A stretch of DNA of 7,257 nt from an uncultured Candidatus Saccharibacteria bacterium (GTDB taxonomy: Bacteria; Patescibacteriota; Saccharimonadia; Saccharimonadales; UBA4665), in the NCBI GenBank assembly GCA_937988795.1, contig CALKHY010000104.1, positions 1-7,257 of the forward strand. Reading direction: 5' to 3'. The number at the start of each line of letters is the position of its first letter. Within the stretch, counting starts at the first letter, position 1. This document shows positions 1 through 5,731 of the stretch, in pieces. The notes under the pieces were generated by a model. The model saw only the letters and a program-made list of their open reading frames with translations. It searched no databases and was not told the DNA's origin. The position numbers were made by a program, and so were the translations under genes.

Positions 1-25
1 TCTCTACACGACGCTCTTCCGATCT
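1..25. other. Illumina adapter remnant at contig end (assembly artefact)
   Basis: Bases 4-25 read CTACACGACGCTCTTCC followed by GATCT, which is the 3' end of the Illumina TruSeq universal/P5 adapter. Bases 1-3 continue the adapter with one mismatch (TCT instead of TCC). This is untrimmed library sequence and not genome. On the minus strand it appends the tell-tale residues DRKSVV and a TAG stop to the gene that runs off this end. Annotation should start at about base 26. Confidence 0.96.
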
Positions 26-477
26 ATACTACCGCTCTTTAACATATACTCGGCAAAGATTGTTTCGGCATTAGCATCTACACCCGCCCTTGCCTCGGCA
101 TCTCCCCTTGCAGCGCCAGCCAACATATCGTAAAGCGACTGACGCGCCTCTGCGCGCGGCTCGGCAACCTCAGTTTCTGAACGTGGCGTTATTGAGTTAA
201 CAAATGCATAGTATTCGTCCCGGACTTCCGACAAATCACATAGATCTTCAGGGAAACTAATGTCGGCAGCCCTGAGCGCTACGTTGCCAATATGTATTAT
301 GCGTTCAAGATTGCGTTTTTGTGCTTCACTCTCAGCAAGGGATGCAGGCCCAACGACAACTTCTCCCTCGACTTCAATCCTATCAGCCTCAGCTCGAACA
401 ATATGTTCGGCTTCCTCGACAATGGCGCTTCCCGCAATTCTTGGATATGTCAGCCTTTCGGCCAGTGCTGTTGTCAT
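4..477 (-). CDS. Unknown acidic protein under B12 riboswitch control, 3'-truncated, adapter-derived C-terminus
   Basis: I do not recognise this family. The frame opens at ATG 475-477 and gives about 151 genomic residues. The final DRKSVV and the TAG stop at 4-6 come from adapter sequence, so the true C-terminus is missing. The product is rich in Ala and Glu, clearly acidic, and has arginine but almost no lysine. No signal peptide, membrane segment or catalytic motif is visible. Residues 15-35 and 105-150 look helical. The start codon lies 2 nt after the U-tract of an intrinsic terminator, and the only SD-like sequence (GCAGG, 8 nt upstream) lies in that terminator's 3' arm. Expression is therefore presumably governed by the upstream cobalamin riboswitch. 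That implies a B12-related role (uptake, salvage, or a B12-independent substitute), but nothing in the protein itself confirms it. The downstream genes are lost with the contig end. Confidence 0.75.
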   Translation of the reverse strand: MTTALAERLTYPRIAGSAIVEEAEHIVRAEADRIEVEGEVVVGPASLAESEAQKRNLERIIHIGNVALRAADISFPEDLCDLSEVRDEYYAFVNSITPRSETEVAEPRAEARQSLYDMLAGAARGDAEARAGVDANAETIFAEYMLKSGSIDRKSVV

Positions 478-479
478 AT

Positions 480-512
480 AAAAAACCTGCTCGGGTTTTC
501 CTGAGCAGGTTT
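480..512 (-). terminator. Intrinsic terminator of the B12 riboswitch expression platform, overlapping the RBS
   Basis: Read on the minus strand, the 5' arm AAACCTGCTCAGG (512-500), loop AAAA (499-496) and 3' arm CCCGAGCAGGTTT (495-483) form 10 continuous pairs, one A-C mismatch and 2 more pairs. They are followed by six U (485-480, the first three also pairing in the stem). The start codon of the downstream gene is at 477, so the hairpin also buries the only SD-like sequence, GCAGG (490-486). On the plus strand the same hairpin is followed by only TTT, so it should act leftward. Confidence 0.85.
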
Positions 513-533
513 AGCGGTCAAATAATATAACCG

Positions 534-650
534 GTTCCTGCTCGGGAACGTATGGTTAACAAAGCTGTATCGGACTTGTCGCTTTGAAAAGCGCTTACCG
601 TTGCGGCACAGTGTTGGATTCTCACCAACTTCCAGCTTGTAGTTGTTAAT
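534..650 (-). ncRNA. Cobalamin (vitamin B12) riboswitch
   Basis: Read on the minus strand the region shows the ordered core of the cobalamin aptamer. P1 is TTAACA (649-644) paired with TGTTAA (561-556). P2 is AAGCTG (638-633) with CAGCTT (567-562). P3 is TTGG-TGAGAA-TCCAA (628-614), containing the GGTGnnAATCC box. The invariant box GCCGCAACGGTAA (607-595) follows, then a P5 hairpin CGCTTT/AAAGCG (593-580), and the closing box AGTCCGATAC (576-567). A hairpin GTTCC-CGAGCA-GGAAC (549-534) follows and would correspond to P13. The aptamer is compact, without a large peripheral insertion, and so resembles the Cbl-II type. It lies between the lexA-like gene and the unknown gene at 477 and is linked to the terminator at 480-512, so ligand binding most likely turns that gene off. 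I could not find an obvious loop-loop complement between L5 and the 3' hairpin. Confidence 0.87.
537..546 (-). promoter_or_regulatory. Antiterminator strand of the riboswitch (repeat of the terminator 3' arm)
   Basis: The minus-strand decamer CCCGAGCAGG at 546-537 is identical to the terminator 3' arm at 495-486. It can therefore pair with the terminator 5' arm (509-500), with the same single mismatch, and block termination. It can alternatively fold locally as the GTTCC/GGAAC hairpin (549-534). That is the layout expected for a ligand-controlled switch: local hairpin stabilised by B12 means terminator on, long-range pairing means terminator off. This is inferred from pairing by eye. Confidence 0.65.
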
Positions 651-658
651 TCATTTTG

Positions 659-664
659 ATGATA
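659..664 (-). promoter_or_regulatory. Candidate extended -10 promoter for the riboswitch transcript
   Basis: The minus strand reads TGCTATCAT, an extended -10 (TGn then TATCAT at 664-659). No convincing -35 lies 16-18 nt upstream. Initiation 6-7 nt downstream would fall at about 650-653, exactly at the 5' edge of the riboswitch P1 stem, which supports the call. Confidence 0.4.
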
Positions 665-721
665 GCAGGTTATGCGCTACATGTATGGTGTAGTTTTTCC
701 AACAGAACGCTAGCGTTTTAA

Positions 722-1180
722 TTACTCGCGGGCGGCGATCCGCTGCTTCAGGGCGGTTAGGCGGGGGATGAAGCTCTGCGCTGCGCCGTCCAGGCCGAGC
801 ACCTTGAGCGCCCCAATTAGCACATACAGGGGGTCGAGCTGGCTTTCAGTCAGTTGCGGGGCGCGCTCGCGCTCCAAAAAGAAGTGTTCGACCTTTTCGA
901 CCAGCCATTTTTCTTCGCTTGGCTTAATAACGTTGGTGGTGATCTTCGGCTGTTCGGTTGGCGACACTACTTCGAGTGAACGGGCCGAGTGGTCGCGCTT
1001 ACGCAAGTGGCCGCGGCGGATAAGGTTGTTGACGTGTAGGGCGACAGTGGCGACAGAATTGTAATTTAGGCCGGTCATAATCTCGCGGTAGCTCGGACTA
1101 TAGCCGTGCTCGGCGATAAACCGTTCGATAAATGTTAGTAGTTCTCGTTGCTTTTTTGTTGGCCGCACTGTTTCACCCAT
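722..1180 (-). CDS. LexA-type winged-helix DNA-binding protein without protease domain
   Basis: This 152-residue protein carries a LexA-like N-terminal winged helix-turn-helix at about residues 6-72. The family signatures are TKKQRELLTFIERFIAEHG, YSPSYREI (helix 2), the recognition-helix region NYNSVATVALHVNNLIRRG, and a wing LRKRDHSARSLEVV. In true LexA a linker with an Ala-Gly cleavage site and a C-terminal S24 peptidase with a Ser-Lys dyad follow. Here residues 73-152 are a short linker and a helical segment with neither, so the protein cannot self-cleave like LexA. It is better read as a constitutive or differently controlled regulator. The start at ATG 1180 is chosen for the strong SD AAGGAGG (1192-1186, 5 nt spacing) and because the fold begins there. 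The open frame extends upstream to 1399 but would overlap the divergent gene. It ends in TAA and is followed leftward by the riboswitch transcript. Confidence 0.8.
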   Translation of the reverse strand: MGETVRPTKKQRELLTFIERFIAEHGYSPSYREIMTGLNYNSVATVALHVNNLIRRGHLRKRDHSARSLEVVSPTEQPKITTNVIKPSEEKWLVEKVEHFFLERERAPQLTESQLDPLYVLIGALKVLGLDGAAQSFIPRLTALKQRIAARE

Positions 1181-1200
1181 TCCGCCCTCCTTACATAACC

Positions 1201-1206
1201 AGTATA
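1201..1206 (-). promoter_or_regulatory. Candidate -10 element for the lexA-like gene
   Basis: The minus strand reads TTGTATACTGG, with TATACT at 1206-1201 differing from the consensus at one base. Transcription would start near 1194, directly before the AAGGAGG ribosome binding site (1192-1186), giving a leader of about 14 nt. No clear -35 is seen at 16-18 nt spacing. Confidence 0.4.
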
Positions 1207-1222
1207 CAATGTCCGGAGTGAA

Positions 1223-1228
1223 TATAAT
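1223..1228 (+). promoter_or_regulatory. Second candidate -10 (TATAAT) for the rightward glycan cluster
   Basis: A perfect TATAAT occurs in the divergent intergenic region. It would start transcription near 1235, about 42 nt before the ATG at 1277. No -35 hexamer and no Shine-Dalgarno sequence accompany it, so it competes with the extended -10 at 1260 as the working promoter. Confidence 0.3.
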
Positions 1229-1243
1229 GCGAACAAACGCACA

Positions 1244-1255
1244 TTGCGGGCGCAA
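1244..1255. promoter_or_regulatory. Dyad TTGCG-GG-CGCAA, candidate operator
   Basis: A perfect 5-bp inverted repeat with a 2-bp centre lies immediately upstream of the TACAAT -10 at 1260-1265, where a repressor would block the rightward promoter. It lies between a divergent regulator gene and the glycan cluster. The lexA-like protein is the obvious candidate ligand, by position only. The dyad does not resemble the known CGAAC-N4-GTTCG or CTGT-N8-ACAG LexA boxes. Confidence 0.3.
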
Positions 1256-1256
1256 G

Positions 1257-1265
1257 TGGTACAAT
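1257..1265 (+). promoter_or_regulatory. Candidate extended -10 promoter of the glycan cluster
   Basis: TGG-TACAAT is an extended -10 (hexamer 1260-1265). Initiation at about 1271-1273 leaves only 4-6 nt before the ATG at 1277, and no Shine-Dalgarno sequence precedes that ATG. The transcript would be essentially leaderless. A second TACAAT occurs upstream of glmS (3839-3844). Confidence 0.4.
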
Positions 1266-1276
1266 CTATATACGAT

Positions 1277-2719
1277 ATGAAGAACAACGCATCGTTGATC
1301 TACAGCGCCTGCCTTGTAGTGGGCGATTTTCTGGCGTTGGTTGCTGCCTTCATAGCAGCATATGTCTTGCGCGTTAAGCTGGCGGTCGGCATTGACCAAG
1401 CGCCAATTCCATCCAATGGCCGCGCATTTATAGGGGCTTTTTTGTTTATTTTACCTTTTTGGATTTTGATTTTTGCCCTGCTTGGCCTCTATAACCATAA
1501 CATTTACGAAAAACGGTTTAAGGAGTTTGGGCGACTGCTCGTCGGGTCGTTCATCGGGCTCACGTTGGTTATCTTTTGGAACTTTTTGTCGGCCGAGCCG
1601 ATTTTCCCGGCCCGTTTGGTACCGATCTACGGTTTTGCGTTCGGTTTCCTGTTCCTGGTGATCTTTCGCAATCTGGCGCGGTTTGTGCGCACACAGCTCT
1701 TTAAGCGCGATTCCGGCCTGACGCGCGTGCTGCTGATCGGCAACACCGACATGACCCGGGAGCTGATCGACTGGCTGGCCGACAGCCGACACTCCGGCTA
1801 CAGAATCGTCGGTGTAGTAGGTGGCAAGCGCAGCCTGGGCGCGCATACCCACATCCCGCTGTACCACACCTTTGATCAGTTCCTAAGTGCCTACAAGGGC
1901 GAACTCCACAGCATCATCCAGACCGAACTCTATGCTGACGAAACCAAGAACGCCAAGATCCTGGCGTACGCCCAGGAGAGCCACGTCAGCTACCGCTTTG
2001 TTCCAGGCAACAACGAACTGTTCGTCGGTAATATCGAAGTGGAGCTGTTTCGTAACAGTATACCGGTTATCACCGTACACCAGACCGCACTATTCGGCTG
2101 GGGCCGCGTCGTTAAACGGTTATTTGACATTGTTGTCGGCGGCACAGCCCTCATTATCTTCTCGCCACTGCTTTTGACCATTGCCGTCATTCAAAAAATA
2201 CTCGAGCCGAAAGCGTCCATATGGTACCGACCTGAACGCCTGGGCAGGTTTGGCACGACGTTCAAGATGTACAAATTCCGCAGCATGTACCCCGCGTACA
2301 GCGACCTGAATCCGGAGGAGGGCTTCGCTAAAATGGGCCGGCCGGATTTGCTCGAACAATACAAGAAGAACGGCAATCAGCTGGAGAACGACCCGCGCGT
2401 CACGCCGTTTGGCCGCTTCTTGCGCAGGACAAGCCTCGATGAACTCCCGCAGCTTATTAATGTGGTGAAAGGCGATTTAAGCCTGGTCGGACCGCGAGCT
2501 TTGCACCCCAAGGATCATCAGATCGAAAAACATCCCAAAAAGAACCTTATACTGGCCGTCAAAACCGGCATTACTGGCCTTGCCCAAGTGTCGGGCCGTA
2601 ACGACATCAGCTTTGAGGAGCGCCGCCGGCTGGATCTCTACTACGTCCAAAACTGGACGTTCTGGCTGGACATCGTTATTCTCATCAAGACACTGCGGGT
2701 CATATTTGGAGGCCGCTAG
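1277..2719 (+). CDS. Undecaprenyl-phosphate sugar-1-phosphate transferase (WbaP/exopolysaccharide PGT family)
   Basis: This 480-residue membrane enzyme transfers a sugar-1-phosphate from a nucleotide sugar to polyprenyl phosphate, the first step of surface-glycan repeat-unit assembly. Hydrophobic segments lie at about residues 8-33, 51-73, 88-106 and 115-131. A soluble nucleotide-binding-like domain follows ([13 protein letters not shown], 151-163). The C-terminal bacterial sugar transferase domain (PF02397 type) starts at [13 protein letters not shown] (277-289) with its membrane-embedded helix at about 283-308. Family motifs are FKMYKFRSM (329-337), [20 protein letters not shown] (372-391) with the catalytic Asp388-Glu389 dyad, GDLSLVGPR (399-407), and [12 protein letters not shown] (432-443). 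Length and layout match full-length WbaP-like enzymes. The sugar cannot be told from sequence. ATG 1277 is preferred over the in-frame TTG 1244 and GTG 1256, which lie upstream of or across the extended -10 and lack an SD. The gene ends 3 nt before the GT4 gene. Confidence 0.92.
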   Translation: MKNNASLIYSACLVVGDFLALVAAFIAAYVLRVKLAVGIDQAPIPSNGRAFIGAFLFILPFWILIFALLGLYNHNIYEKRFKEFGRLLVGSFIGLTLVIFWNFLSAEPIFPARLVPIYGFAFGFLFLVIFRNLARFVRTQLFKRDSGLTRVLLIGNTDMTRELIDWLADSRHSGYRIVGVVGGKRSLGAHTHIPLYHTFDQFLSAYKGELHSIIQTELYADETKNAKILAYAQESHVSYRFVPGNNELFVGNIEVELFRNSIPVITVHQTALFGWGRVVKRLFDIVVGGTALIIFSPLLLTIAVIQKILEPKASIWYRPERLGRFGTTFKMYKFRSMYPAYSDLNPEEGFAKMGRPDLLEQYKKNGNQLENDPRVTPFGRFLRRTSLDELPQLINVVKGDLSLVGPRALHPKDHQIEKHPKKNLILAVKTGITGLAQVSGRNDISFEERRRLDLYYVQNWTFWLDIVILIKTLRVIFGGR

Positions 2720-2722
2720 CGC

Positions 2723-3832
2723 ATGGCCAAACGTTTACGTGTTGCCATTGTCCACGACTGGCTGTATGGTGGCGGTGCTGAGCGGGTTGTCTTGGAACTC
2801 CACAAGATGTTTCCGGATGCGCCGATTTACACCTCGTACTGCACTGACGAATGGCGCAAAAAACTAGATAACAAAGTTGTAACTGGCTACCTGCAGTACT
2901 GGCCGTTCAGCAAGCTTCGCAAGTATCTAGCTGTGCTTCGGTTCTGGTGGTTTGAGCATCTGGATCTTTCCGGCTATGACCTGGTTATCTCCAGCTCCGG
3001 CAACGGTGAAGCGTTTGCTGTTAAAACATCTAAAGAAACCGTGCATATCAACTACTGCCACACACCCACGCAATACTACTGGCGACAGTACAGTACATTT
3101 ATGAAACGGCCCGGCTTTGGCGTGTTTAACCCGCTGGCACGCCTGGGGCTGTGGGCATTAGTCCGACCGCTCCGCAAATGGGACTACCGTGCTGCCCAGC
3201 GCGCCGATTACTTCATTGCCAACTCCACACACATCCAAAAAGACATCAAAAAATACTACGGCCGCGACTCCGTCGTCATCCATCCGCCGGTAAACGTCGT
3301 CAGATTTACGGGCAAATCGCCCAAAAAACGGGCAGGGTTTGTATCTGTTGGGCGGTTAGTCCCACAAAAGCGCACCGATGTGATCGTGGAAGCTTGTACC
3401 AGGCTCGGACTGCCGCTGACTGTTGTCGGCCGCGGACCGGAACTCGCCAACCTCAAGCGCCTGGCAGGCCCAACCGTCACGTTTGACACCAATGCGGACG
3501 ACGCCAAGGTTGTCGAATACATGAAGGGCGCTGAGGCATTTCTGTTCGCTTCGCACGAAGACTTTGGCATCACGCCAGTAGAAGCCATGGCTGCTGGCAC
3601 GCCGGTCATCGCGTACAAGGCTGGCGGCGCTTTGGACTACATAGAGGAAGGCAAAACCGGTTTGTTCTTTGAGGAACAAACTGCAGATTCACTTGTCAAA
3701 GTTTTGCAGTCATTTAACCCGAAACAGTTCAAAGAATCCGAGCTGCGCGCGGCCGCGCAACAGTTCTCTTCCGAAAACTTTCAAAAAAATGTCAAAATAT
3801 TCATACAATTAGCCCTGCAAAAACACCGCTAG
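2723..3832 (+). CDS. GT4-family glycosyltransferase (GT-B fold)
   Basis: This 369-residue soluble or membrane-associated glycosyltransferase would add a sugar to the lipid-linked acceptor made by the preceding enzyme. The N-terminal Rossmann domain has VAIVHDWLYGGGAERVV (7-23), the usual acceptor-side glycine loop, and later NYCHTPTQYYW (110-120). The C-terminal donor domain begins at about 202 with GFVSVGRLVPQKRTDVIVEA (205-224). The GT4 EX7E signature is E279-DFGITPV-E287, followed by AMAAGTPVIAYKAGG. These features resemble mannosyl- and rhamnosyl-type GT4 enzymes of polysaccharide loci, but donor and linkage cannot be assigned. An RBS, GGAGG (2708-2712), lies inside the end of the upstream gene with 10 nt spacing, and the intergenic gap is 3 nt, so the two are co-transcribed and probably translationally coupled. 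It stops with TAG at 3832. Confidence 0.92.
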   Translation: MAKRLRVAIVHDWLYGGGAERVVLELHKMFPDAPIYTSYCTDEWRKKLDNKVVTGYLQYWPFSKLRKYLAVLRFWWFEHLDLSGYDLVISSSGNGEAFAVKTSKETVHINYCHTPTQYYWRQYSTFMKRPGFGVFNPLARLGLWALVRPLRKWDYRAAQRADYFIANSTHIQKDIKKYYGRDSVVIHPPVNVVRFTGKSPKKRAGFVSVGRLVPQKRTDVIVEACTRLGLPLTVVGRGPELANLKRLAGPTVTFDTNADDAKVVEYMKGAEAFLFASHEDFGITPVEAMAAGTPVIAYKAGGALDYIEEGKTGLFFEEQTADSLVKVLQSFNPKQFKESELRAAAQQFSSENFQKNVKIFIQLALQKHR

Positions 3833-3838
3833 CATGCC

Positions 3839-3844
3839 TACAAT
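3839..3844 (+). promoter_or_regulatory. Candidate -10 (TACAAT) for glmS
   Basis: TACAAT lies just after the GT4 stop codon and would start transcription at about 3851, leaving a leader of roughly 48 nt. No good -35 is seen (TGCAAA at 17 nt spacing). A short dyad TCCCT-AA-AGGGA (3855-3866) falls in that leader. glmS may instead simply be read through from the cluster. Confidence 0.25.
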
Positions 3845-3898
3845 AACGCACACATCCCTAAAGGGAATCCAGAGTACAACTAAAGGTAGGAGATAAAG

Positions 3899-5731
3899 AT
3901 GTGCGGCATTGTAGGCTATATTGGCAGCAAAAAGGGCAGTAAGGTTGTTATTGATGGGCTCAAGGCGCTGGAGTACCGAGGGTATGACTCGGCCGGTATT
4001 GCGCTACTGGACGAACAGGGCGAGGCGCGACTGTTTAGGGAGCTCGGCCGGGTTGATGGGCTCGAACGATTGGTTGCAGCAGCCAAGGTGCGAAAGTCGC
4101 CGCTGGCCATCGGGCATACGCGCTGGGCGACACACGGCAAGCCGTCGGTGATCAATGCCCACCCGCATGCCAACAGCGACAAAACCATCTTTGTCGTACA
4201 CAATGGCATTATCGAAAACTACGCCGAAATCAGGGAGTGGCTTCAAGAAAAAGGCTATACGTTCGCCTCTGAAACTGACACAGAGGTCGTGCCGCATCTC
4301 ATCGACTATTACCGCAGACAAACCGGCTCGTTCGAGCAGGCATTCATGAAAGCTATCGCCAAAATCCGCGGCGCGTACGCCATTTTAGCCATGAGCGTGC
4401 ATGATCCGGACAAACTCTACGCCGCGCGCCTTTCCAGCCCGATGGTCATTGGCGTAGGTAAAAATGAGTGTATTGTGGCGTCCGACCCGTCGGCCATCTT
4501 ACAACACACCAAAGAGGTCGTGTATGTGCAGGATAACGAGATGGTCGTGATCGGCGCAGGCAAGTACAAAATCACCAACCTCAAGAAGTCTGAGGTCGTT
4601 AAGCGCCAAACCGAACATCTGGACCTAGACGTCAACCAGGTGAGTTTGGGCGACTACCCGCACTTTATGCTTAAGGAGATTTTTGAAGCGCCAAAAACCA
4701 TCCGTATGGCAGCTCTGGGCCGCGTGAATGCCGAGGCAAACACAGTCAAACTCGGCGGGTTAGAGAGCGTGGCAGGCCGCTTGCGCGACATAGACCGGAT
4801 TGTGATTGTGTCGTGCGGCACATCGTACTACGCCGGGCTGGTCGGCGAGTATCTGATCGAGGAACTCGCCAACATTCCCGTCGAAGTCCAGCTGGCCAGC
4901 GAATTCAAATACCGCAAGGAGCCCATTTCGCGCGGCACGGCATTCCTGGCTATTTCACAATCCGGTGAAACAGCTGATACCATCGCTGCACTGAAGAAAG
5001 TAGAGGATTATGGAGTGCTGCGGCTCGGCATAGTTAACGCCGTCGGCAGCACCATTGCCCGTATGACCGACGCCGGCGTGTACTGCCATGCCGGGCCGGA
5101 GCTGGCAGTAGCCAGTACCAAGGCGTTCATCGCTCAGGTAGCCGTACTGCTACAGATGGCTCTGTACCTGGCCAAAGACCGGACAAAACTGCACAAGCCA
5201 CTACTAGAGGAAATCGAGGCCCTGCCGGCCAAGGCCGAGGCCATTCTCGCCCAGGCCAAACAAATTAAGAAAATTGCCGAGGCATACAAAGACTACCATG
5301 ATTTTCTGTTTATCGGCCGCCGCTACTCATATCCTGTGGCCTTAGAGGGTGCGCTCAAGCTGAAAGAAATCAGCTATATCCACGCCGAGGGCTACGCGGC
5401 AGGCGAAATGAAGCACGGGCCACTGGCCATGATCGACAAGAACTTCCCCACCTTCGCCCTAGCGACTGACTCGCCCATACTCGAGAAAACTATCTCCAAC
5501 ATGCAGGAAATCAAGGCCCGCGGCGGCCGCATCATCGCCGTCGCCACCGAAGGCAATAAGACAGTCCGGACGCACGCCGACGACCTGATTTATATCCCCA
5601 AAACCATGGAACAAACCAGCCCCATTCTCGAGGCACTCGTCGTTCAGCTGTTCGCTTACTATGTGGCTGTCGCCAAAATGCTCAATGTTGACCGGCCGCG
5701 CAACCTGGCAAAATCGGTGACCGTGGAATAG
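3899..5731 (+). CDS. glmS: Glutamine-fructose-6-phosphate aminotransferase (isomerizing)
   Basis: GlmS converts fructose-6-phosphate and glutamine to glucosamine-6-phosphate and glutamate in the cytoplasm, committing sugar to UDP-GlcNAc. The protein is 610 residues, close to the 609 of E. coli GlmS. The N-terminal glutaminase begins MCGIVGYIGS, with Cys2 as the nucleophile after Met removal, followed by GHTRWATHG (72-80), HNGIIENY (101-108) and SETDTE (124-129). Two SIS isomerase domains follow, with SCGTSYYAG (305-313), SQSGETADT (353-361) and AVASTKAF (403-410), then KLKEISYIHAEGYAAGE (487-503) carrying the conserved catalytic Glu residues, and His506 in KHGPLA. The C-terminal tail PRNLAKSVTVE includes the fructose-6-phosphate-binding Lys605. 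The SD AGGAG (3888-3892) lies 6 nt upstream of the ATG. Spacing from the GT4 gene is 66 nt. I saw no glmS ribozyme in the leader. Placement after a WbaP-like enzyme and GT4 suggests precursor supply for glycan synthesis. The stop directly abuts the stop of the convergent gene. Confidence 0.97.
   Translation: MCGIVGYIGSKKGSKVVIDGLKALEYRGYDSAGIALLDEQGEARLFRELGRVDGLERLVAAAKVRKSPLAIGHTRWATHGKPSVINAHPHANSDKTIFVVHNGIIENYAEIREWLQEKGYTFASETDTEVVPHLIDYYRRQTGSFEQAFMKAIAKIRGAYAILAMSVHDPDKLYAARLSSPMVIGVGKNECIVASDPSAILQHTKEVVYVQDNEMVVIGAGKYKITNLKKSEVVKRQTEHLDLDVNQVSLGDYPHFMLKEIFEAPKTIRMAALGRVNAEANTVKLGGLESVAGRLRDIDRIVIVSCGTSYYAGLVGEYLIEELANIPVEVQLASEFKYRKEPISRGTAFLAISQSGETADTIAALKKVEDYGVLRLGIVNAVGSTIARMTDAGVYCHAGPELAVASTKAFIAQVAVLLQMALYLAKDRTKLHKPLLEEIEALPAKAEAILAQAKQIKKIAEAYKDYHDFLFIGRRYSYPVALEGALKLKEISYIHAEGYAAGEMKHGPLAMIDKNFPTFALATDSPILEKTISNMQEIKARGGRIIAVATEGNKTVRTHADDLIYIPKTMEQTSPILEALVVQLFAYYVAVAKMLNVDRPRNLAKSVTVE

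Noticed and set aside
260..530. Three plus-strand open frames over the first gene and its leader
   Set aside because: They overlap the riboswitch terminator and the minus gene, lack an SD, and have no recognisable product.
706..717. Perfect palindrome AACGCTAGCGTT as terminator of the lexA-like gene
   Set aside because: Only about 4 bp could form around a 4-nt loop and no T-tract follows on the minus strand. A binding-site role is possible but unsupported.
1229..1240. LexA box in the divergent region (CGAAC half-site)
   Set aside because: Only one half of the Gram-positive CGAAC-N4-GTTCG operator is present, and the matching half is absent.
1244..1276. TTG start for the WbaP-like gene
   Set aside because: There is no SD, the added 11 residues are not typical of the family, and the extended -10 at 1257-1265 would lie inside the coding region.
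1181..1399. N-terminal extension of the lexA-like frame up to 1399
   Set aside because: It overlaps the start of the divergent WbaP-like gene, has no family resemblance, and the strong AAGGAGG sits before ATG 1180.
1451..2359. Several open frames overlapping the WbaP-like gene in other frames
   Set aside because: They lie wholly within a gene with strong family motifs and encode no recognisable domain.
3833..3898. glmS ribozyme in the glmS leader
   Set aside because: The 66-nt gap is far shorter than the ribozyme and shows none of its conserved core. Only a small TCCCT/AGGGA dyad is present.
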